NCBI GenBank assembly: GCA_015655095.1
Contig: JAATFR010000419.1
Coordinates: forward strand, 1 to 6,678
DNA length: 6,678 bases
Source of the DNA: Hyphomicrobiales bacterium
GTDB taxonomy: Bacteria; Pseudomonadota; Alphaproteobacteria; Parvibaculales; Parvibaculaceae
Direction of reading: 5' to 3'
In this document: positions 1-6,535 of the stretch, one piece after another
Layout of the letters: each line of letters begins with the position of its first letter
Position numbering within the stretch: position 1 is the first letter of the stretch
Translations under genes and position numbers: made by a program
Notes under the pieces: model-generated
Databases searched by the model: none
Seen by the model: the letters and a program-made list of their open reading frames with translations, nothing else
What the model was told of the DNA's origin: nothing

Positions 1-456
1 CGCGTTTTCGCGGTCGATCTGGTGGCGGAGCGGCGCGCCATGGCGGAAAAGCTCGGAGCGACGCCGGTCGATGGGAAGGAGGCGGGGGACGTTATTCGCG
101 AGGCGACGAAGGGCCGGGGCGCGGATAGCGTTGTGGAGGCCGTGGGCTTTGACGCCACCATCCACCTTGCGCTTTCCCTCTCCGGGCGCCAGGGCACGGT
201 CTCCGTCATCGGCGTCAACCAGACGCGGGATTTCTCCTTCCCCATGGGCCTTGCGTTCGCCAGGGGCCTCACCTTCCGCATCGGCACCTGTTCGGTGCAG
301 TGCCACTGGCCCGATCTGGTGCCGCTGATCCGCGACGGGCGGCTCCATCCCGAGCGCTTCATCACCACCGAGCTTCCGCTTTCGCATGGAGCTGAAGCCT
401 ATCGCCTGTTCGAGGCGCGCGAAGCGGGCACGCTCAAAACCGTTCTGGTACCCTGA
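1..456 (+). CDS. Zinc-type (MDR) alcohol dehydrogenase, C-terminal part, 5' truncated by window edge
   Basis: The reading frame is open from base 1, and the gene begins upstream of the window, so the GTG at base 22 is not its start. The visible 151 residues match the C-terminal half of a medium-chain dehydrogenase/reductase, which interconverts alcohols and aldehydes or ketones with NAD(P). The fragment opens with the end of Rossmann strand beta-2 (FAVDL, residues 3-7). The Asp there is the usual NAD-preferring residue. Next come AEKLGA, the strand and helix around DSVVEAVG, the GTVSVIGV strand, and the typical MDR ending, where PLIRDGRLHPERFITTELPL is followed by an AYRLFEARE-type helix and KTVLVP. 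The catalytic zinc ligands would lie in the missing N-terminal half, so activity cannot be judged. The phosphotransferase gene follows 20 bases downstream on the same strand, which suggests one operon. The family call is firm; the substrate is unknown. Confidence 0.88.
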   Translation, partial: RVFAVDLVAERRAMAEKLGATPVDGKEAGDVIREATKGRGADSVVEAVGFDATIHLALSLSGRQGTVSVIGVNQTRDFSFPMGLAFARGLTFRIGTCSVQCHWPDLVPLIRDGRLHPERFITTELPLSHGAEAYRLFEAREAGTLKTVLVP

Positions 457-476
457 TCTGGCCGGGAGCAAAACGC

Positions 477-1529
477 ATGACATCGGAAAGCTGGCGCGAC
501 CTCGTCGATCTCGACCGGCTCGTTCAATGGATGGACGTTCAGGGTATCGGGAGCGGCCCGCTGGAGAACATCGAGCAACTGGCCGGAGGCACGCAGAATA
601 TCCTGCTGCGCTTTACGCGAGGGGCGCGGGCTTTTGTGCTGCGCCGTCCGCCGCGCCACCCCAAAATGAACGGCAGCGGCACCATGCGCCGTGAGGCGCG
701 GATGCTCGCGGCGCTGGCTGGTACCGATGTGCCCCATCCGCGCCTGATCGCGGCCTGTGACGGGGAAGATGTGCTGGGCGTGGCCTTCTACCTGATGGAG
801 CCTATAGATGGCTTCAACGTCACGATGGGCATGCCGGCGCTCCATGGGGGCGATCCGGCCATCCGTCACAAGATGGGGCTTGCGCTCGCCGATGGCGCGG
901 CGGCGCTGGGCCGCGTCGATCATGTCGCCGTAGGTCTTGCGGATTTCGGCAAGGCCGAGGGCTATCTGGAGCGGCAGGTCGCCCGCTGGCGCTCACAACT
1001 GGAAAGCTACAGCGAATATCAGGGCTGGGCGGGGCCTTCTGAAATACCGGGGATAGAGGAGGTGGCGACATGGCTCGATGATAATCGCCCCGCTTCCTTC
1101 ACGCCGGGCATCATCCATGGCGACTATCATCTGGCCAATGTGATGTACCGCAAGGACGGGCCTGAGCTTGCCGCCATTGTTGACTGGGAACTGACCACCA
1201 TCGGCGATCCGCTGATCGATCTGGGCTGGCTGATGGCGACCTGGCCTGATGAAGAGGGTGGCCGTCCCGGCAGCCCGGTCATCGTGCAGCCATGGAGCGG
1301 TTTCCCCAAGATAGGGGAGCTGGTGGCGCGCTACGCGCAGGGTTCGAGCCGTGACCTCTCCGCCATCGGCTGGTATGGCGTGCTGGCCTGCTACAAGCTC
1401 GGCATCATTCTGGAGGGGAGCAACGCCCGCGCTTCGGTTGGCAAGGCGCCGAAGGAAATCGGCGACCGGCTGCATGCAACCACCATCGGCCTGTTTCAGC
1501 GCGGGCTCGGCATGATCGCCCACGCCTGA
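477..1529 (+). CDS. Phosphotransferase (APH/ACAD10-11 N-terminal-like kinase fold) family protein
   Basis: This 350-residue protein has the aminoglycoside-phosphotransferase/choline-kinase fold in the form found at the N-terminus of ACAD10/ACAD11 and as stand-alone bacterial proteins near acyl-CoA and alcohol catabolic genes. Visible motifs, in order, are a glycine-rich loop GGTQN (37-41), the strand FVLRRPP (53-59) with Arg where many kinases have the ATP-binding Lys, an REARML helix (72-77) with the helix Glu, the Brenner-type catalytic loop HGDYHLAN (214-221; Asp216, Asn221), and the metal-binding IVDWE (234-238; Asp236) followed by IGDPLIDLGW. The core catalytic and metal residues are intact. 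The start is supported by GGGAG at 464-468, eight bases before the ATG. No signal peptide or membrane segment is apparent, so it is probably cytosolic. In ACAD10/11 this domain phosphorylates 4-hydroxyacyl-CoA; a similar substrate here is inference. Antibiotic resistance is unlikely given the family signature. Confidence 0.88.
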   Translation: MTSESWRDLVDLDRLVQWMDVQGIGSGPLENIEQLAGGTQNILLRFTRGARAFVLRRPPRHPKMNGSGTMRREARMLAALAGTDVPHPRLIAACDGEDVLGVAFYLMEPIDGFNVTMGMPALHGGDPAIRHKMGLALADGAAALGRVDHVAVGLADFGKAEGYLERQVARWRSQLESYSEYQGWAGPSEIPGIEEVATWLDDNRPASFTPGIIHGDYHLANVMYRKDGPELAAIVDWELTTIGDPLIDLGWLMATWPDEEGGRPGSPVIVQPWSGFPKIGELVARYAQGSSRDLSAIGWYGVLACYKLGIILEGSNARASVGKAPKEIGDRLHATTIGLFQRGLGMIAHA

Positions 1530-1532
1530 CGA

Positions 1533-2663
1533 TTACCCGTTTTCCCGCGCCCACTCGCCAAGGCCCCTGAGCGCGTGCTCATAGCATTCTGCGCTGTTCG
1601 CGATCACGGCCTCATACCATGAGAGGCGGTGGGGGGCGTATTCCTCGCGTATTTCCGCGAAATAGCCGGGCGCTTCCGGGGCGTCGAAGCCGCCTTCGAA
1701 GCGCAGCCAGCGCTCCAGCATCGGAATGCGCAGGGAGGAGGCTGGATCGCTCTTGGGCCGGGCGGAGCGGAACTCCACCACCGCGCCGGTCAGGCTGGCG
1801 CGGGGCTGCAACAGTTTCTCGATGCCCCAGAACAGGATGCCGCGCCGGGTCGGGCGTTTCGAGCCCCACTGGGCCTCGACGATCCGGGGGTCCAGATGCT
1901 CCTCGCCCCACCAGCGTGTCGCCCGCGCGAATTCAGGCCCGCGCGGATTGGAAAAGTTGAGATAGATCAACTCGCCATCACCCACGGGGCCTGAGTGCCA
2001 GTCGATCAGGCCCACGCGGCTGGCGTGCGCCAGTTCCTCCTCCAGCAGGTGGGTCAGCACAAGGTTCGACCATTCAGGCGCGCGTCCGCCATAATGATAG
2101 CCGTCGGGATGGCTGTACTGGCCCCGGCTGATTGCATCCTCCAGCGCCCAGCGCCCGTGCTCGGCGATGAAGCGCGTACCCTCGCGCAGCAGCTCGCGAA
2201 TGGCGCCCTCGTCGATGCGGCGCGGGCTGAGCAGCCGGTGCAGCCGCTCATAGAGCGGGTTTTCCGGGGGCGACTGGCTGTGGTCGAGGAAATTGCGGTT
2301 GAGGTCGATGTTGTTCTCGGTGCCGCGCAGCCCCCAGGCGAAGCCGAACGGATTGAGCGCATGGATCATCAGCACGGCGACTTCCCCGGGCAGAGCGCGC
2401 GGCCCGCCGTTCATCATCCAGGCGCACTGGGCCGCCGAGCCGCCATAGCCTTCAGCGCCATGGGTGCCGCAGATATTGACGAGCACGGTCGAGGCCTCGC
2501 GCGGGCCGAACAAGGCCGTGTCGAGGAAAAGGTGAATGCCGTCCGGTCCCGTCGCGCGCGGGTTGAGGTAATGGCCCACCCGCCCACCCGCCGCCTCCGC
2601 CGCTTCCAGGAAGCTTTTGCGGGCTTGTGCATAGGTTTCCGTGAAAAAAAACTCTGGCTTCAT
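1533..2663 (-). CDS. DUF2817 family protein, M14 carboxypeptidase-like metallo-hydrolase
   Basis: The protein has 376 residues and no evident signal peptide, so it is probably cytosolic. I recognise it as DUF2817, a family related to zinc carboxypeptidases (M14). The pattern of an M14 active site can be traced: GTHGAEG with His68 and Glu71 as an HxxE zinc pair, NNIDLNRNF (117-125) with Asn122-Arg123 in the place of the Asn-Arg pair that binds the substrate carboxylate, DWHSG (221-225) with His223 as the third zinc ligand, and VVEFRSA (295-301) with Glu297 as the probable general base. ALNPFGFAW (102-110) is also typical. All expected active-site residues are present, so it is probably an active peptidase or amidohydrolase; its substrate is unknown. 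The ATG has no clear Shine-Dalgarno sequence upstream. Codons 5-7 are three Phe codons forming a run of eight T on the coding strand. It is transcribed away from gabD and converges on the phosphotransferase gene. Confidence 0.85.
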   Translation of the reverse strand: MKPEFFFTETYAQARKSFLEAAEAAGGRVGHYLNPRATGPDGIHLFLDTALFGPREASTVLVNICGTHGAEGYGGSAAQCAWMMNGGPRALPGEVAVLMIHALNPFGFAWGLRGTENNIDLNRNFLDHSQSPPENPLYERLHRLLSPRRIDEGAIRELLREGTRFIAEHGRWALEDAISRGQYSHPDGYHYGGRAPEWSNLVLTHLLEEELAHASRVGLIDWHSGPVGDGELIYLNFSNPRGPEFARATRWWGEEHLDPRIVEAQWGSKRPTRRGILFWGIEKLLQPRASLTGAVVEFRSARPKSDPASSLRIPMLERWLRFEGGFDAPEAPGYFAEIREEYAPHRLSWYEAVIANSAECYEHALRGLGEWARENG

Positions 2664-2697
2664 GCGCGTGGGGATCCGGCGTACGGGGCTTGCTGGC

Positions 2698-2713
2698 GTT
2701 TAATCAATTAAAC
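2698..2713. promoter_or_regulatory. 16-bp inverted repeat, candidate operator between the DUF2817 and gabD genes
   Basis: GTTTAATCAATTAAAC consists of two perfect 7-bp arms (GTTTAAT / ATTAAAC) around a central CA. It is strikingly AT-rich against GC-rich surroundings. It lies 35 bases before the DUF2817 start codon and about 117 bases before the preferred gabD start, a suitable place to control the DUF2817 gene or both. Size and symmetry fit the site of a dimeric repressor such as a TetR-family protein; that identity is inference, and no regulator gene is present in the window. The AT-rich core could also overlap a -10 element, but I could not find a convincing -35/-10 pair. Confidence 0.45.
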
Positions 2714-2818
2714 AGGAGGCGCTGGCGGCCTCTTTGCGCGCTTCCTCTTGAGTGATAACAAGAACCTAGGCAGGCGTCTCCCTCTTTCCGCGCCAGAAGG
2801 CGCTGGATGAACCTCATC

Positions 2819-2823
2819 AAGGA
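2819..2823 (+). promoter_or_regulatory. Shine-Dalgarno site favouring the gabD start at 2831
   Basis: AAGGA lies seven bases before the ATG at 2831. A second in-frame ATG at 2807 also has a possible site, AGAAGG at 2795-2800, six bases before it. The 2831 start is preferred because it gives an N-terminus closer in length to E. coli GabD (482 residues); the upstream start adds eight residues beyond the conserved part. Confidence 0.5.
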
Positions 2824-2830
2824 TATTCCC

Positions 2831-4309
2831 ATGACCTTTCCCCATACCCTGCGCGATCCCTCGCTGCTCAAGACCTTGTGCTATATCGACGGCAAATGGG
2901 CGGGCGAGGATCTGGTGAAGACGGGCAAGGGCATCGAGGTTACTGATCCCGCCACGGGTAAGGTGCTGGCCGTGGTGCCCTCCATGGGCGCGGATGAAAC
3001 TCGCCACGCGATCGAGGCCGCCGAACGCGCCCAGAAGCTCTGGGCAGCGAAGCTTGCCAAGGAGCGTTCCGCCATCCTGCGTCGCTGGTTCGATCTGATG
3101 ATCGCCAATCAGGATGATCTGGCCGCCATCATGACCGCCGAGCAGGGCAAGCCGCTGGCCGAGGCCAAAGGCGAGATCGCCTATGCCGCCTCCTTCATCG
3201 AATTCTATGCCGAGGAAGCCAAGCGCATTTACGGCGCGGTCGTGCCCGCTCCCGTCGCCGACCGGCGCATCGTCGTGCTGAAGCAGCCGATTGGCGTCTG
3301 CGCGGCGATTACGCCGTGGAATTTCCCCGCCGCCATGATCACCCGAAAGGCGGGGCCTGCGCTTGCGGCCGGCTGCGCCATGGTCGTCAAGCCTGCCACC
3401 CAGACACCCCTTTCCGCCTTCGCGCTCGCCGAGCTTGCCGAACGCGCGGGCGTGCCTGCCGGCGTTCTCAGCGTACTCACCGGTGGGGCGTCGGCCATCG
3501 GCGGCGAAATGACGTCGAGTCATATCATCCGTAAACTGACATTTACCGGCTCCACCGGCGTCGGCAAGCTTTTGATGGCGCAGGGCGCCTCGACGGTGAA
3601 GAAAATGTCGCTGGAGCTCGGCGGCAACGCGCCCTTCCTCGTCTTTGATGAGGCCGATCTCGATGCCGCCGTCGAAGGTGCGATGGCGTCCAAGTTCCGC
3701 AACACCGGCCAGGCCTGCATCGCCACCAACCGCTTCCTCGTGCAGGACGGCGTCTATGATGCTTTTGTCGAGAAATTTGCTGCAAGGGTAGCCCAGCTCA
3801 GGGTCGGCGTGGGCTTTGAGGAAAATGTCTCGGTTGGACCGCTTATCGACATGAAGGCGGTCGTCAAGGTCGAGGAGCATGTGGCCGATGCGGTTGCGAG
3901 CGGCGCGCGCCTCGTCACAGGCGGCAAGCGCCATGCCCTTGGTCAAACCTTTTTCGAGCCGACAGTGGTTGCGGACGTCACCCCCGCCATGCTGGTGGCC
4001 CGGGAGGAAACCTTCGGCCCGCTCGCGCCCATCTTCCGCTTCAAAACCGAGGAGGAGGCGATCGCTATGGCGAACGACACCCCCTTCGGCCTTGCCGCCT
4101 ATCTCTACAGCCGGGATCTGGGCCGCGTCTGGCGCGTGGCGGAGGCGCTCGAATCCGGCCTTGTCGGCGTCAATGCCGGTCTTATATCCAATGAGGTTGC
4201 TCCGTTCGGCGGCGTCAAGGAATCCGGCATCGGCCGCGAGGGCGGCCTGTGGGGCATCGAGGAGTTTCTTGAGGTCAAATATGTCGCCATGGGTGGCATC
4301 GCCAGCTAG
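2831..4309 (+). CDS. gabD: Succinate-semialdehyde dehydrogenase, NAD(P)-dependent (GabD-type aldehyde dehydrogenase)
   Basis: The enzyme probably oxidises succinate semialdehyde to succinate, the last step of GABA and related catabolism, yielding NAD(P)H. The 492-residue product (500 if it starts at 2807) aligns along its whole length with E. coli GabD from memory, including long near-identical blocks such as GKPLAEAKGEI and PWNFPAAMITRKAGPALAAG. In the 492-residue numbering, the visible elements are PWNFP with the oxyanion-hole Asn164, VVKPAT with cofactor-binding Lys187, the GSTGVG turn (240-245), LELGGN with catalytic Glu262, GQACIATN with nucleophile Cys296, ETFGPL in the cofactor region, and PFGGVKESGIGREGG near the C-terminus. 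Residue 298 is Ala where E. coli and human SSADH have a second cysteine. rpiA follows after 33 bases. The family call is strong. Related semialdehydes such as glutarate semialdehyde are possible alternative substrates, and cofactor choice is not settled by sequence. Confidence 0.92.
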   Translation: MTFPHTLRDPSLLKTLCYIDGKWAGEDLVKTGKGIEVTDPATGKVLAVVPSMGADETRHAIEAAERAQKLWAAKLAKERSAILRRWFDLMIANQDDLAAIMTAEQGKPLAEAKGEIAYAASFIEFYAEEAKRIYGAVVPAPVADRRIVVLKQPIGVCAAITPWNFPAAMITRKAGPALAAGCAMVVKPATQTPLSAFALAELAERAGVPAGVLSVLTGGASAIGGEMTSSHIIRKLTFTGSTGVGKLLMAQGASTVKKMSLELGGNAPFLVFDEADLDAAVEGAMASKFRNTGQACIATNRFLVQDGVYDAFVEKFAARVAQLRVGVGFEENVSVGPLIDMKAVVKVEEHVADAVASGARLVTGGKRHALGQTFFEPTVVADVTPAMLVAREETFGPLAPIFRFKTEEEAIAMANDTPFGLAAYLYSRDLGRVWRVAEALESGLVGVNAGLISNEVAPFGGVKESGIGREGGLWGIEEFLEVKYVAMGGIAS

Positions 4310-4342
4310 GATCCCCGCTCCTCGTACGGGAAGGGAAGAGTC

Positions 4343-5044
4343 ATGTCGCCGGATGAACAAAAGCGCGCGTCCGCGGTGAAGGCGCTGGATTATGTCGAGC
4401 CGGGCATGAAGCTCGGGCTCGGCACGGGCTCCACCGCCGAACATCTGGTGCGTGAGCTTGCCCTGCGTGTGAAAGCGGGGCTCGGCATTGTCGGGGTGCC
4501 TACCTCCGAGCGCACCCGCCAGCTCTGCGAGGAACTGGGCGTGCCGCTTTCGACGCTGGAGGATACCCCGGCTCTCGATCTCACCATCGACGGCGCGGAT
4601 GAGTTCGACGCCGAGTTGCGTCTGATCAAGGGTGGCGGCGGGGCTCTGCTGCGCGAAAAGATCGTGGCGACGGCGTCCCGGCGAATGATCGTCATCACCG
4701 ATGCCTCCAAGGAAGTAGATTGTCTCGGCCGCTTCCCCCTGCCCGTCGAGGTTGTGCCGTTCGGCGCCAGCGTCACGGCAAGGCTGATCGACGAGACGGC
4801 GCGCGCCCATGGCTGCGGCGGCGCCATCGTGCGCCGTGCCGATAAGTTCGGCGAACCCTTCCTCACCGACACCAGCAATTTCATCTATGACTGCGACTTC
4901 GAGCGCATTCCCGATCCCGATGGTCTGGCCGCCGCGCTCAATCTCATTCCCGGCGTGGTTGAAACGGGCCTCTTCATCGGCATTGCCTCGCTCATCATCG
5001 TTGGCACGCCGGATGGCGTGAAGCTGATCGAAAAGAAGAACTGA
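4343..5044 (+). CDS. rpiA: Ribose-5-phosphate isomerase A
   Basis: RpiA interconverts ribose 5-phosphate and ribulose 5-phosphate in the non-oxidative pentose phosphate pathway, in the cytosol. The 233-residue product is close to the usual length (E. coli RpiA is 219). All family signatures are present: the phosphate loop GTGSTA (27-32), PTSERT (53-58), DGADE (83-87), and KGGGGALLREK (96-106) with Lys96 and Glu105, the latter matching the catalytic base Glu103 of E. coli. FPLPVEVVPFG and the C-terminal IPGVVETGLF / GTPDGVK are also typical. A purine-rich Shine-Dalgarno stretch (AAGGGAAGAG, 4331-4340) directly precedes the ATG. The gor start lies one base after this gene's stop, so the two are almost certainly co-transcribed and probably translationally coupled. 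Confidence 0.97.
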   Translation: MSPDEQKRASAVKALDYVEPGMKLGLGTGSTAEHLVRELALRVKAGLGIVGVPTSERTRQLCEELGVPLSTLEDTPALDLTIDGADEFDAELRLIKGGGGALLREKIVATASRRMIVITDASKEVDCLGRFPLPVEVVPFGASVTARLIDETARAHGCGGAIVRRADKFGEPFLTDTSNFIYDCDFERIPDPDGLAAALNLIPGVVETGLFIGIASLIIVGTPDGVKLIEKKN

Positions 5045-5045
5045 C

Positions 5046-6413
5046 ATGGCCGGTTACGATTATGATCTCTTCACCATCGGCGCGGGCTCGGGCGGCGTGC
5101 GCGCCTCGCGCATGGCAGCTTCCTATGGCGCGAAGGTGGCGGTGGCCGAAGAATATCGCGTGGGCGGCACCTGCGTCGTCCGCGGTTGCGTGCCCAAGAA
5201 ACTTTTCAAATATGCCAGTGCGTTTGCGGATGATTTCGCCGATTCCGCGGGTTTTGGCTGGGATGTCGGCACGCCGGTTTTTTCATGGCCGAAGCTGGTG
5301 GAAAACAAGGATCGCGAGATCGACCGGCTGAACGGCATCTATATCCACAACCTTGAAAACGCGGGTGTCGAAATCCTGGAAAGCCGCGCTATTCTGAGCG
5401 ATGCCCACACCATCTGCCTGCCGGGGCTGAATCGCAAGGTCACGGCGAAACATGTGTTGATCGCGACCGGTGGCAGGCCATTCATGCCTGCCATTCCTGG
5501 CATCGAGCATGCCATCAGTTCCAACGAGGCGTTTCACCTGCCGGAACTGCCCAGGCGCATTGCCATTGTCGGTTCCGGTTTCATCGCCGTCGAGTTCGCG
5601 GGGATTTTCCATGGTCTCGGCGTCGAGGTCTCTCTGATCTATCGCCAGCCAAACCTGTTGCGCGGCTTCGATGCGGATGTGCGCGACGCGCTTACCGTTG
5701 CCTATGAAAAAAAAGGCATCCGGCAATATTCGGGCGAGGAAGTTGCCAGCATTGAAAAGACCGGTGACGGGCTGGTGCTGCACTTTAAAAATGACATGCG
5801 GCTGGAAACCGACATGGTGATGTACGCCACAGGCCGCCACCCCAACACCATGGGCCTTGGCCTTGAGGATGCGGGTGTGGAGCTGGGCGAGCATGGCGAG
5901 GTCAAGGTTGATGATTTTTCCAGAACCTCGGTCGACACCATCTATGCTGTCGGCGATGTCACCAACCGCGTCAATCTTACGCCGGTCGCCATCCGTGAGG
6001 GTGCGGCCTTTGTCGAGACGGTGTTCAACAACAATCCCGTCGCCGTCGATCATACGATCGTTCCCGAAGCTGTGTTCTCCCAGCCCGAGATCGGTTGTGT
6101 CGGCCTGAGCGAAGAATCCGCCCGCCTCATCCATGGCGCGCTCGACATCTACAAAACCCGCTTCCGGCCCATGAAAAACGTGCTTTCCGGGCGCGACGAA
6201 CAGACCTTGATGAAACTGGTGGTCGAGCCGGAGTCCGACCGGGTGCTGGGCGTCCATCTGGTCGGCCCCGACAGCGCCGAAATGGTCCAGATGGCCGCCA
6301 TCGCCGTCACCATGGGCGCGACCAAGGCCCAGTTCGACGCAACCATAGCGCTCCACCCGACCTCGGCGGAAGAACTCGTCACCCTGAAACAGAAATGGGT
6401 CGCCCCGGTCTAA
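5046..6413 (+). CDS. gor: Glutathione-disulfide reductase
   Basis: This FAD enzyme reduces glutathione disulfide to glutathione with NADPH and acts as a cytosolic homodimer. The 455-residue length is normal for the family. In order: the FAD-binding GAGSGG (12-17), the redox disulfide GTCVVRGC (Cys43 and Cys48), the ATG motif (140-142), the NADPH-binding GSGFIAVEFA (176-185), Arg200 and Arg206 that contact the NADPH 2'-phosphate and separate it from NADH-using lipoamide dehydrogenases, the second FAD motif YAVGDV (300-305), and the dimer-interface active site HPTSAEE with His437 and Glu442. CVxRGC and LRGFD resemble the plant, cyanobacterial and alphaproteobacterial branch rather than the E. 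coli one (CVNVGC). The ATG follows the rpiA stop after a single base; its only Shine-Dalgarno-like sequence, AAGAAG, lies inside the end of rpiA. Mycothione and trypanothione reductases are less likely alternatives. Confidence 0.95.
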   Translation: MAGYDYDLFTIGAGSGGVRASRMAASYGAKVAVAEEYRVGGTCVVRGCVPKKLFKYASAFADDFADSAGFGWDVGTPVFSWPKLVENKDREIDRLNGIYIHNLENAGVEILESRAILSDAHTICLPGLNRKVTAKHVLIATGGRPFMPAIPGIEHAISSNEAFHLPELPRRIAIVGSGFIAVEFAGIFHGLGVEVSLIYRQPNLLRGFDADVRDALTVAYEKKGIRQYSGEEVASIEKTGDGLVLHFKNDMRLETDMVMYATGRHPNTMGLGLEDAGVELGEHGEVKVDDFSRTSVDTIYAVGDVTNRVNLTPVAIREGAAFVETVFNNNPVAVDHTIVPEAVFSQPEIGCVGLSEESARLIHGALDIYKTRFRPMKNVLSGRDEQTLMKLVVEPESDRVLGVHLVGPDSAEMVQMAAIAVTMGATKAQFDATIALHPTSAEELVTLKQKWVAPV

Positions 6414-6428
6414 CCCGATTGCTGGATA

Positions 6429-6470
6429 TCCCCTTTATCCTTTGGGGAGAGGGCCAGGACAAGGGGCCCT
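6429..6470. terminator. Weak hairpins after gor, possible terminator region
   Basis: Two small inverted repeats follow the gor stop: TCCCC (6429-6433) with GGGGA (6444-6448), and AGGGCC (6450-6455) with GGCCCT (6465-6470). Neither is followed by a T run, so this is not a textbook intrinsic terminator. The position between two convergent genes is the main reason to suspect a role. Confidence 0.25.
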
Positions 6471-6506
6471 GAGTCTCCGTATCCTGACAGAGAGGGGAGT
6501 AAGCAA

Positions 6507-6527
6507 GAAGATTAAAATATTATCTTC
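6507..6527. repeat. AT-rich inverted repeat near the end of the methyltransferase gene
   Basis: GAAGAT (6507-6512) pairs with ATCTTC (6522-6527) around an AT-rich nine-base loop. It lies just past the stop of the minus-strand methyltransferase gene, in an AT-rich stretch (about 6505-6541) unlike the rest of the window. It could help end transcription from either side, but the stem is short and no clear T run follows. Confidence 0.25.
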
Positions 6528-6535
6528 CTAAATAA

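Noticed and set aside
477..1529. Possibility that the phosphotransferase is an aminoglycoside-resistance gene
   Set aside because: The GGTQN, LRRPP and IVDWELTTIGDP pattern and the neighbouring alcohol dehydrogenase point to the ACAD10/11-like metabolic branch.
1995..2711. A 238-codon open frame on the plus strand opposite the DUF2817 gene
   Set aside because: Antisense shadow; the DUF2817 frame on the minus strand carries the complete set of conserved motifs.
2714..2751. AGGAGG at 2714-2719 followed by a five-codon TTG-initiated frame, considered as a leader peptide
   Set aside because: The spacing is too long for a good ribosome site, the start is TTG, and the peptide has no recognisable attenuator features.
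2746..2763. TCTTG / CAAGA inverted repeat upstream of gabD, considered as a second operator
   Set aside because: Arms are only five bases with an eight-base centre, common enough by chance; no matching copy is seen in the window.
2708..5047. A 779-codon open frame on the minus strand covering gabD and rpiA
   Set aside because: It lies entirely opposite two strongly recognised genes. Its product is rich in Gly, Ala, Arg, Asp and His with no recognisable domain, as expected when G/C-ending codons suppress stops in an antisense frame.
5283..6356. A 357-codon open frame on the minus strand opposite gor
   Set aside because: Same cause: an antisense shadow of a well-supported gene, with no recognisable motif.
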